Positions 27,861 through 39,800 of a stretch of 64,000 bases of DNA are shown here, in pieces. Under the pieces are notes generated by a model. It was not told the origin of the DNA. It was given only the letters and a program-made list of their open reading frames with translations, and searched no databases. Source of the stretch: Amycolatopsis bullii (GTDB lineage: Bacteria; Actinomycetota; Actinomycetes; Mycobacteriales; Pseudonocardiaceae); assembly GCF_014654205.1 (NCBI RefSeq), contig NZ_BNAW01000034.1, positions 1 to 64,000 on the forward strand. Direction: 5' to 3'. Positions within the stretch are counted from its first letter, which is position 1; every line of letters begins with the position of its first letter. A program made the position numbers and the translations under genes.

Positions 27861-30800
27861 GTCCACCTGCCGCTGGTCCAATGTAGACAAGGGGAAGTCG
27901 CTCGGGGTGCGGCCGCCCGCGCCGGGCTCGGCGCAGTGCGCGACCGCTTCGCCCAGCGCGGCCACCAGGTCCGCGGCCAGCTTCTCCACCGTGGCGGCGG
28001 TGTGCGTGTCGCGCGAGTAGTACCAGGTCAGTTCGAGCGTGTCCCGGTCCACCCGGCCGACGACGTCGAGCAGGTGCGCCCGGCCCGCGCCTTCACCGAC
28101 CGACGAGTCGAGGCTGCCCGCCGCGCCGTCGAGGCGGCCCAGGTAGTTGAAGCTGATCTCGGGCTCGAGCGCGGGCGCGGTCCCGGTCAGGTACCGCAGC
28201 GCGCCGAAGCCCACCCCGCGGCGGGGCACCGCGCGCAGCTGCTCCTTCACCGACTTGAGCAGGGTGCCCCACTCGTCGTCGATGCGCAGGGCGACCGGGT
28301 AGAGCGAGGTGAACCAGCCGACCGTGCGGGAGAGGTCGACGTCGTCGAACAGGTCTTCGCGGCCGTGGCCCTCGAGGTCGATCAGCACGCCGTCGCGGCC
28401 GGTCCAGCGGGCCAGCACCCGGCCCAGCGCGGCCAGCAGCACGTCGTTGACCTGCGTCCGGTAGACGCCCGGGACGTCCTGCAGCAGGGCGCGCGTCAGC
28501 TCGGCGTCCAGGCGCGTGGTGACCGTGCCGGTGCCCGTCTCGGCGGAGTTCTCGACCGGCAGAGTCGCATCGACGGCCAGAGCTTCGCGCCAGTAGGGCA
28601 GTTCGTCGTCGAAGCCACCGGCCTCGGCGTGCGCGGCGAGCCGGTTGGCCCAGTCGCGGAACGACGTCGTCTTCGGCGGCAGCGGACCGCCGCGGTAGGC
28701 GGTTTCCAGGTCTTCCAGGAGGATCCGCCAGGAAACGCCGTCGACGACGAGGTGGTTGACCGTCAGCCGCAGGACCGACGGCTCGAGCAGTTCGGCGGTG
28801 AGCAGCGGTCCGCGGGTCACGTCGATGTCCGCGCCGAGGATCTCGGCCGGTTCGGCCGGGGCGTTCTCCTGGCCGCCGCCGGTGAACCGCATGCGCAGGG
28901 CGTCGTGGTGCCCGGTCAGGGTGGCCAGCGCCGCGCGCAGCGTCCCGACGTCGAAGGGTTCGGCCCGCTCGATCCGGACCGACTGGGTGAACCCGTTCGG
29001 ATCGCCGAAGTCCCCGGCGAAGAACCAGTGCTGGATCGGGGTCAGCGCGGCGAAGCCCGTCACCGGCCCCTGCTCGGCCACGGTGACCGCGGCCGAGCCC
29101 GCCGCGACGGCCAGCGCGGCCACCGTCTGGTGGGCGAACAGGTCCCGCGGGGTGAGCGCGAGGCCGTGCCGCCGGGCCCGCGAGACGACCTGGATGGACA
29201 GGATCGAGTCCCCGCCGAGCTCGAAGAAGTTGTCCTCGACGCCGACACCGGGCACGCCGAGCACGTCGGCCCAGACTTCGGCGAGCACGCGTTCGGTCTC
29301 CGTGCGCGGCGGCACGTACCCGGCCACCGGCTCCGCGGCGGGTTCCGGGAGCGCCTGGCGGTCGACCTTCCCGTTGGCGCTCAGGGGAAGCGCGTCGAGC
29401 GTCACGAAGGCCGACGGGACCATGTAGTCGGGCAGGTCCCGCTGCAGCCACGCCCGCAGGTCCGGCTTGCCGGCCGTGACGACGTAGGCGACGAGCCGCC
29501 GGTCCCGGGCGACGACGACCGCTTCGGTGACGTCCGGGTGGGCGCTCAGTGCCGTCTCGATCTCGCCCAGCTCGATCCGGAAGCCGCGGATCTTCACCTG
29601 GTCGTCGGCACGGCCGACGAACTCGAGTACCCCGTCGCCGGTCCAGCGGACGACGTCCCCGGTCCGGTACATCCGCTCCCCCGGCGTCCTGAAGGGGTTG
29701 GCGACAAAGCGCTCGGCGGTGAGTCCGGCTCGGCCGAGGTAGCCGCGGGAGACCCCGGCACCGGCGATGAACAGCTCGCCGGTCACGCCCGGCGGGACCG
29801 GCCGCAGCCCCTCGTCCAGGACGTAGGCGGCCATGTTGTCCAGCGGCCGCCCGATCGGCATCGCGTCCGGCACGGCGTCTTCGGGGGCCACGAAGAACCG
29901 GCTCGCGAAGGTGGTCGTCTCGGTGGGGCCGTAGCCGTCGACGACGGTCAGCCCCGGGCAGGCGTCCCGCACCTGGCGGACCGCGGCGGCGGGCACGACG
30001 TCCCCTCCGGTCCACACCTCGCCGACACCCCGCAGGCACCCGGGGTCCTCCTGCGCCAGCAGGCGGAACAGCCCGGCCGTCAGCCACAGCGCACTGACTC
30101 CCTGCTCGGTGACGAGGCTCCGCAGCACCTCGGCGTCGACGTCCCCGGGCGGGGCGACGACCACCCGGCCGCCGTTGAGCAGCGGCACCCACACCTCGTA
30201 GGTGGAGGCGTCGAACGCCTGCGGCGAGTGCAGCAGGACGGTCCGGTGCGCTTCGCCCGCGAAGGACCGGTCCGAAGCCAGGGCCACGATGTCGCGGTGG
30301 GTCACCGCGACCCCCTTGGGCTGGCCGGTCGACCCGGACGTGTACATGACGTACGCCAGGTTTCCCGGCCGCACCGGCACCTCCGGCGCACTGGCCGTGC
30401 CGGCGCCGATCTCGGCCGCGTACACGAACGGTCCATCGTGGACGTCCTGATAGGACTGTTCGGCGACGACCACGGAAACGCCCGCCTCGGCCAGGACCAG
30501 GCGCATCCGGCCCACCGGCGCGCGCAGGTCCACCGGCACGTAGGCGGCCCCGGCCTTGAGCACCGCGAGCTCGGCGACGACGAGGTCGGGTGACCGCTCC
30601 AGCAGCAGCCCGACCCGGTCCTCGGCTCCGACGCCGAGTTCGATCAGCCGGGCGGCGAGCCGGCCGGCGCGGGCGTCGAGCTCCGCGTAGGTCAGGCCGT
30701 CGACCGCCGGGGCGTCCGGCGTCCGGCGGACCTGGTCGGCGAACCGGCTCACGACGGTGGCCTCGGGCACCGGGTGGGCCGTGTCGTTGAACGTCCGCAG

Positions 30801-33800
30801 GACGCGCTCGCGGTCGTCGGCGGTGAGCAGGTCGAGCTCGCCGACCCGCTTCTCCGGGCTCGCGGCGATGCGGTCCAAGGCCAGCAGCAGCTGCCCGGCC
30901 AGCCGGTCGACGGTGGCCCGGTCGAACAGGTCCGGGTCGTGGTCGAACGACACGTCCAGGCGCTCCCCCGGGGTGACGACGACGCTGAGCGGGTAGTTGG
31001 TCGGCTGCAGTTCGCCGTCCTCGTGCAGGCCGATCCCGTACGCGGCGACGGCGTCGGTGTCGAACGGGTAGTTCTCGAAGACCAGGATGCTGTCGAACAG
31101 CGTGCTGCCGCCCGCCCAGGTCTGCAGCTGGGCCAGGGACACGAAGTCGAACCGGCGCGAGCGCGCCTGGGCCGCCTGCAGGTCCCGCAGCCACCCGGCG
31201 ACGGTGAGTCCGTCGTGGACGGTCACCGGCGCGGGCAGGGTGTTGATGAACAACCCGGCCATCGCCTCGACGCCCGGCAGGTCGGCGGGCCGTCCCGAGA
31301 CGGTGGTGCCGAAGACGACGCCGGATTCCCCACTGTAGCGGGAAAGCACGAGTCCCCAGGCGCCTTGGACGATCGTGTTGAGCGTCAGGCCGGCGCGCCG
31401 CGCCAGCTCCCGCAGCCCGTCGGCGGGCGCCGACACCCGGACCGACGCGGCGGACCGCGCGCGGTGCGCTTCCACCGGACGGCGGTCGTACGGCAGCGGC
31501 GTCGGCGTCCGCAGGCCCGCGAGCTGCTCGCGCCAGTGGATTTCGGCGGCCGTGGTGTCCTGCTCGCCGAGCCAGCGCAGGTACTCGCGGAACGCCGGGC
31601 GCCGGCCGGGGACGGCGGCCCCCGCGTACCGGGCGCACACCTCGCCGAACACCTGCGCCGCGCTCCAGCCGTCGAGCAGCACGTGGTGGAACGTCCACAC
31701 CAGCAGCACGTCGCCGCCGGGCAGCCGGGCGAAGGCCAGCCGCAGCAGCGGGGCGGCCGTCAGGTCGAACCCTTCGGCCCGGTCCGCTTCGAGGAACCGC
31801 TCCTGCTCGCGCGCCCGCTCGTCGTCGTCCAGTGCCGTCCAGTCGAGGTGGACGACCGGGAGCGTGACGGACCGCTCGACGACCTGCACCGGCTCGTCGA
31901 GGCCCTCCCAGACGACGCGGGTGCGCAGCACGGGCGTGTCCGCGACGACCTGCTGCCACGCCCGGGCCAGCCGCTCGGGGTCGGCGATGCCGGTCAGCCG
32001 CAGCCGCACCTGGTTGAGGTAGGTCCCGGCCGCGCCGTCGACGAGGCTGTGGAAGACCATGCCTGACTGCATCGGGGTGAGCGGGTAGATGTCCTCGACC
32101 GTCCGGCCGGTGCCGGCGAGGCGGTCCACCGCGGCCTGGTCGAGCCGGGCGAGCGGGAAGTCGGACGGCGTGCGGCCGCCGGCGTCCGGCCGGGCGCAGT
32201 GCCCGACGATCCCGGTCAGCGCGTCGAGGAGGGCGACGGCGAGCCGGCGCACGGTGGCCTCGGTGTGCACGCCTTCCGAGTAGTGCCAGGTCAGTTCCAG
32301 CTCATCACCGACGACCGCGCCGATGACGTCGAGCTGGTGCGCGCGGCTCTGCTCGGGGTGCGCCGCGCCGCCCAGCCCGCCGCCGTGGTCGAACCGGCCC
32401 AGGTAGTTGAAGCTGATGCGGGGTTCGAGGCGCGGGGCGGTGCCGGCCAGGTGGCGCAGCGCGCCGTAGCCGATCCCCCGGCGGGGAATCGCGCGCAGCC
32501 GCTCCTTCGTCGCCTTCAGGGCCTCGCCCCAGTCCTCGCCGGACGAGGTCAGTTCGACCGGGAAGATCGAGGTGAACCAGCCGACCGTGCGGGACAGGTC
32601 GACGCCGTCGAACAGCTCTTCCCGCCCGTGGCCTTCGAGGTCGACCAGGACGCGGTCGCGGCCGGTCCAGTCGCCCAGCACGCGGCCGAGCGCGGTCAGC
32701 AGGACGTCGTTGACCTGCGTCCGGTACGCCCCCGGCACGTCGTGCAGCACCGCCTGGGTCGCCTCCGCCGGCAGCCGCACGACGACCGAGCGGGCCGAGC
32801 CGTAGGTGTTTTCGCCCGCCGCGTCGACCGGCAGGGCCGGGTCGGCGTCGATCGCCGCCCAGTGGGCGAGTTCGTCGTCGAAGAAGCCCTCGGCCGTGTG
32901 GCGGGCCAGCGTGCGGGCCCAGTCGCGGAAGGAGGTCGTCTTGGCCGGGAGCGCACCGCCGGCGAGGAGGGTTTCCAGGTCCTCCAGGAGGATCCGCCAC
33001 GACACGCCGTCGACCACCAGGTGGTGGGCGGCGAGCGTCAGCGTCGTGCCGGACAGCTCGGCGCTCAGCAGCGGCCCGTGCTCGAGGTCGATGGTGGCAC
33101 CGAGGACGTCCGGGGCTTCGGCCGCGTGGTGCTGGCCGCCGTCGGTGAAGCGCAGCCGCAGGGCGTCGTGGTGCAGGTGGAGTTCGCGCAGCGCGCGAGG
33201 CAGCGCCGCGGGGTCCGGCACTTCCACCGAGACGGACTGGACGAACTGCTCCGGGTGCACCGGCCGCGGGTCGAGGTACCAGTGCTGCACCGGCGTCAGC
33301 GGCACCTCGCCGGTCACCGGTCCGGCGTCGGCGACGGCCGCGGCGGGGGCGGCCGGAGCGGCGGCGAGGGCGAGTGCAGCGACCGTCGGGTGGTCGAAGA
33401 CCTGGCCGGGCATCAGGTTCAGCCCGGCCCGGCGGGCCCGGGAGACCACCTGGATGGACAGGATCGAGTCGCCGCCGAGCTCGAAGAAGTTGTCGTCGGC
33501 GCCGACCCGGTCCACCCGCAGCACCTCGGCCCAGATGCCGGCCAGCAGCCGTTCGGCCTCCGTCGCCGGCGCGCGGTAGCCCAGCCCGGAGACGAAGTCG
33601 GGGGCCGGGAGCGCCCGGCGGTCGACCTTCCCGTTTTCGTTGAGCGGCAGCGCTTCCAGCGGTACGAACACCGCCGGGACCAGGTAGTCCGGCAGCGAGC
33701 GCAGCAGGAACTCGCGCAGGTCCGGCGTCCCGCTCGCGACGACGTAGGCAACGAGCCGCTTCGACCCGCCGGTCTCGGCCGCCACGACGACGGCTTCGGT

Positions 33801-36800
33801 CACGTCGGGATGGGCGGTCAGCGCCGTCTCGATTTCGCCGAGCTCGACCCGGAAGCCGCGGATCTTGACCTGGTCGTCGGCCCGGCCGACGAACTCCAGC
33901 ACGCTGTGACAACCGGGGCTTCGCCCCGGGCCGGGGGCTCCGCCACCCGGACCCCCGGAAAGCGGGGCAGGCGCCCACCGGACCAGGTCGCCGGTGCGGT
34001 ACATCCGCTCCCCCGGCGTGCCGAAGGGGTCGGGCAGGAACCGTTCGGCCGTCAGTCCCGGGTGCCGCAGGTAACCGCGGGCCAGCCCGGTGCCGGCCAG
34101 GTACAGCTCACCGACCGCGCCCGGCGGCACCGGCCGCAGCCCGTGGTCGAGGACGTAGGTCGCGGTGCCGTCCATCGGCCGCCCGATCGGCAGCACGTCG
34201 GGCACCGGCTCGCCCGGCGGCAGCGGGAACCGGGTGGCGAAGGTCGTGGTTTCGGTGGGCCCGTAGACGTCCACCACGGTGAGGCCCGGGCAGGCTTCCG
34301 CGACCTGGTGCACCGCGGCGGGACGCACCACTTCACCGCCGGTCCACACCTCGCGGACGCCGCGCAGGCAGCCCGGATCCTCCTGGGCCAGCACGCGGAA
34401 CAGCCCCGCGGTGATGAACACCGCGGTCACCCCGTGCGTGGTGATCAGCCCGCGCAGCACGTCGGCGTCGATGTCCCCCGGAGGCGCGACGACCACGCGG
34501 CCACCGCTGAGCAACGGCACCCACAGCTCGTACGTCGACGCGTCGAAGGCCAGCGCGGAGTGCATGAGCACGGTCCGGTGCGCCTCGTCCGCGAAGGACC
34601 GGTCCCGGGCCAGTCCGACGACGGCCCGGTGGCTGACGGCCACGCCCTTGGGCGTTCCCGTCGAGCCCGAGGTGTACATCACGTAGGCCAAGTTTTCCGG
34701 CTGCAGCGGGACATCGGGCGCCTCGGCGGGCTCGTCGCCTGCCTCGCCGATCGCCACCACCGGTCCATTGTGGACGTCGTGGGCGAGTGCCCGGCCGTCG
34801 TCGTCGGTCACCACCACGCGGACGCCGTCGAGCAGCGTCGTCAGCCGGCTGCGGGGCGCGCGGGCGTCCAGCGGCAGGTACGCGCCGCCGGCCTTGAGCA
34901 CCGCCAGTTCGGCGACGACGACGTCGGCGGAGCGGCCGAGCAGCAACCCCACCAGCTCGTCCCGCCGCGCCCCGAGGGCGAGCAGGCGGTGCGCCAGCCG
35001 GTTCGCCCGGGCGTCCAATTCGGCGTAGGTCAGGGTTTCCGCGCCGGTGACGGCGACCGCGTGGGGAGTGCGGCGGACCTGCTCGGCGAACAGCGCCGGC
35101 ACGGTGGTCTCCGGGTGGTCCTGCGCGGCGCCGGTCCCGGTGCCGAGGACTTCGCGCTGCTCGGTCCCGGTGAGCATGCGCAGCCGGGCGAGCGGTTCGT
35201 GCGGCCGGGTCGCGAGCTCCGACAGCAGGGTCCGCAGGTGCCCGGCGAACCCGGCGATCGTCTCGGCGTCGAACAGCCCGGGGTCGTAGCCGAACAGGAA
35301 CTCCAGGCGTTCCTCACCGGGGTAGGCGACGACGCTGAGCGGGTAGTTGGTCGTCTCCACACCCCGCAGGCCGCGCAGCCCCAGCCCCGCGGTGACCGGG
35401 TAGTTCTCGAACACGAGGAGGCTGTCGAACTCCCCGCCCCAGTTCTGCAGGCGGGCCAGGGAAAGGTGGTCGAACCGCCGGGCCTCGGCCTGGGCGTCCT
35501 GGAGGTCGCGCAGCCAGTCCGCGGCCGCCGCCCGCTCGTCGACGTCGGCGACGACCGGCAGCGTGGTGATGAACATGCCGGTGATCTCGTCGGCCCCCGG
35601 CAGTTCGGCGGGCCGCCCGGCGACCGTGGTGCCGAAGCAGACCTCCGGCCGTCCGGTGTGGCGGGCCAGCAGCACCGCCCAGGCGCCCTGGACGAGCGTG
35701 TTGAGGGTCAGGCCCATGCGGTGCGCGGCGGTGCGCAGCGGCGCGGCGGGCAGCTCGGTCCGCAACGCGGCCGTCGATTCGACCGGGTGCCCGCCGGGAG
35801 CGCGGTCGGTGCGCAGCCGGGCCGGCTCGGGGCGCCCGGAAAGCCGGGCCCGCCAGTAGGTTTCCGCCGCCTGTTCGTCCTGTTCGGACAGCCACCGGAG
35901 GTGGTCGCGGAACGGGCGGCGGGTCGGCAGCGGGCGGCCGGCGTGCGCCGCCGCGACGTCCGAGAGCACCTGGAAGAGGCTCCAGCCGTCGAGCAGCAGG
36001 TGGTGGAACGTCCAGACCACCCGGACCTCGGTCGCCGAGACGCGGGCGAGCAGCAGCCGCATCAGCGGGAGCTCGCCCAGGTCCAGGCCGGCGTCCCGGT
36101 CGGCGGCCAGCACGGCGTCGAGGTCCGCCGGTCCGGTCGTCCAGTCCTGGTGCTCGATCGGCAGGGTGACCTGCCGGTGGACCACCTGCACGGGCTCGTC
36201 GAGGCCGTCCCAGACCACCCGGGTGCGCAGGACCGGGGTCCGGTCCACCACCCGCTGCCAGGCGCGGGCGAGGGCCGCCGGGTCGGGGACGTCGCTCATC
36301 ACGAACGTCACCTGCTGCAGGTAGGCGTGCCGTCCACCGCCGGTGAGCCGGTGGAACAGCATGCCGGCCTGGGCCGGGGTGAGCGGGTAGATGTCCTCGA
36401 CGTCCCGGCCGTCGCCGGCCAGCCGGTCCACGGTGGCTTGGTCGAGGGCGGCGAGGGGGAAGTCGGACGGCGTGCGGCCGCCGGCGCCGGGTCCGGCGCA
36501 GTGCGCGGCGATCCCGGCCAGCCCGTGGACGAGGTCGTCGGCGACCGCGCGGATCGTGGCTTCCTCGTGGAGCTGCCCGGAGTAGAACCAGGTGATCTCC
36601 AGGCAGCCGCCGGTGACCCGGGCGACGACGTCCACGGCGTGCGGGCGGCGGTCCGCGGGGTGCTGCGCGAGTTCGAGTTCCCGCTCGAGCCCCCGGTAGA
36701 GCTCGCCCTCGACCTCGAAGCGCCCGAGGTAGTTGAAGCTGAGCCGGGGCGTCACCGCGGGGGCGGTCCCGGCGTGGTGGCGCAGCACGCCGTAGGACAG

Positions 36801-39800
36801 GCCACGGGCCGGGATCGCCCGCAGCTGCTCCTTGACGGACTTGAGCAGGGTCGCGACGCCGGTGTCGGGGACGCCGAGCGCGACCGGGAACATCGACGTG
36901 AACCAGCCGACCGTGCGGGACAGGTCGACGTCGTCGAACAGGTCCTCGCGGCCGTGGCCTTCGAGGTCGACGAGCACGCGCTCGGAGCCGGTCCAGCGGC
37001 GCAGCGCTCCGCCGAGGGCGGCCAGGAGCACGTCGTTGACCTGGGTCCGGTAGACGCCCGGGACGTCCTGCAGCAGCGCCCGGGTCAGTTCGGCGTCCAG
37101 GCGGGTGGTGACCGTGCGGGTGCTCGCCACCGTGCCGGCGCCGTCGGTGTCCAAGGGGATCTGGGCGCCGTCGACCGCTTGCCAGTACGGGAGGTCGCCG
37201 TCGAAGTCGTGCCGGGCGAGCCGGTTCGCCCACTCCTGGAAGGACGTCGAGCGGGCGCTCAGCTCGCGGCCGTGGTAGGCGTGGTCGACATCCTCCAGGA
37301 GGATCCGCCACGAGACGCCGTCGACGACGAGGTGGTGCACGGCCAGGCGCAGGATCGTGCCGTCGAGTTCCGCGCGCACCAGCGGGCCGTGCTCGATGTC
37401 GATCTCCGCGCCGAAGACGTCGACCTCGCCCGGCTCGGCGTGGTCCTGCGTCCAGCCGTCCGCCGTCTTGCGGAAGCGCAACCGGAAGGCGTCGTGGTGG
37501 GCGGCGACCGTGTTCACCGCGCGGCGCAGGCGGTCTTCTTCGACGTCTTCGGCGAGCCGGACGCTCAGCTGCTGGGCGAAGTGGTCCGGGTCGGCCGGAT
37601 CGGTGTCGAGGAACCAGTGCTGGATCGGGGTGACGACCACCTCGCCGGTCGCCGCTTGCCGCTCGGCGGCGGGCGCGGCCACCCCGGCCGCCGCGGCGAG
37701 CGCGGCGATCGTCTGGTGCCGGAAGACGTCCTTGGTGGTGATCCGCAGGCCGGCCTTGGCCGCCTCGGACACGAGCCGGATGCCGAGGATGGAGTCGCCG
37801 CCGAGCTCGAAGAAGTTGTCCTCCACGCCGACCTCGGGCAGCCCGAGCGCGTCGGCCCAGATCTCCGCGAGCCGCCGTTCGGTGTCGGTGCGCGGCGCGA
37901 CGCGGGTGGTGGCGCCGGTGAAGTCCGGGGCGGGCAGGGCGCGGCGGTCGAGCTTGCCGCTGGGGTTGAGCGGCAGCCGGTCCAGGGGCACGAACGCCGA
38001 GGGCACCAGGTGCGCGGGCAGCGAGGCGCCGAGGAATTCCCGCAGGTCCGCGGGCGCCTCGGGCACGACGTAGGCGACCAGCCGCTGGTGCCCGGCGTCG
38101 GTGCGCGCGACGACCACCGCCTCGGTCACGTCCGGGTGCTTCCGCAGCGCGGCCTCCACCTCGCCGGGCTCGATCCGGAAGCCGCGGATCTTGACCTGGT
38201 CGTCGGCGCGGCCGAGGTATTCCAGCTCGCCGCGGGTGGTCCAGCGCACGACGTCGCCGGTGCGGTACATCCGGCCGCCCGGCGCGCCGAAGGGGTCGGC
38301 CACGAACCGGCCGGCGGTCAGGCCCGGCCGGCCGAGGTAGCCGCGGGCCACCCCGGCGCCGCCGAGGTGCAGTTCACCGGGAACGCCGACCGGCACCGGC
38401 CGCATCCCGGGGTCCAGGACGTACGCGCGGATGCCGGCGATCGGGCGGCCGATCGGCGGGGTGCGGTCGGTGTCGTGGTACCAGGCCGTGGCGTACACAG
38501 TGGACTCGGTGGGTCCGTAGATGTTCGCGACCCGGCTGTCCGGCAATGCTTTCCGGATGTCGTGCAGCGCGTGCAGCGTCAGCGCCTCGCCGGCCAGGAC
38601 CACAGTGGACGGCCGCACCGTGACCGCGCCCTGGGCGAGCAGCTGGGCGAACGCCGAGGGCACGCCGCTGACCAGCCCGACCGGGCGGCCGGTGTGCTCG
38701 CCTTCGCCGAGCGCGAGGACGTCCCGGACGATCTCGACGGTGGCGCCGGTCATCAGCGGCGCGAAGATCTCGAACACCGAGACGTCGAAGTTCAGCGACG
38801 TCGAAGCGACCACTGTGGACCCCGGACGGAAGACGTCCCGGAAGTCGTTTCCCGCCCACGCCATCAGGTTCGCGGCGCTGCGGTGGGCGACGACGACGCC
38901 CTTGGGGCGGCCGGTCGAGCCGGACGTGTGGATCACGTACGCGGGGTGGTCCGGGTTGGTCGCGCGGGCGAGCGGCTCGCCCGCACGGCCCTCGAGCAGG
39001 GCGGGGTCGTCGAAGGCGAGGGCGGGGACGGACCCGGGGCCCCGGCCGTCCGGGGTGAGCAGCAGGGCCGGGGCGGCGTCGTCGAGGATCAGTTCCTGGC
39101 GGTCGGCCGGGTAGGCGGGATCGACCGGGAGGTAGGCGGCGCCGGACTTGAGCACGCCGAGCAGCGCCACCAGGACGCGTTCGGTACGCGGCAGGGAGAC
39201 GGCGACGAACCGCTCGGGCGCGGCGCCCCGCTCGAGCAGGACCCGGGCCAGCCGGTTGGCCTGGTCGTCGAGCTCGGCGTAGGTCAGCGAGCGGTCCTCG
39301 CAGACGACCGCGACCGCGTCCGGCGTGCGGGCCGCCTGGGCCTCGAACAGCTGCGGCAGCGTGGCTTCCGGTGCTGCGAGCGCCGGTCCACGGGAGAGCT
39401 CGGCCAGGTGGGTCAGCTCGGCGCCGTCCATCAGGGGCAGCTCGGCCACCGGCCGGTGCGGCTCGGCGACCACCGCTTCGGCCAGTACCCGCAGGTGCCC
39501 GGCGAAGCGGTCGATCGTCGTGGCGTCGAAGAGCGCGGTGTCGTACTCGATCGCGAAGCGGCGGCCCTGCGACTGGAACTCCAGCACGAGGTCGAACCGG
39601 GCCCGGGGGCGGGGCAGATCGTGCTCGCCCAGGCGGAGGGCGCCCGCCTCCCGGGGCCGGACCAGGTCCTGCTGCAGCACCAGCAGCACCTGCACCAGCG
39701 GGGTCCGGCTCGGGTCACGGGCCGGCCGCAGGTCGTCGACGACCTGGTCGAAGGGCACTTCGGCGGCGGCGAAGGCCGCCAGCGTCGTTTCCTTGACCCG

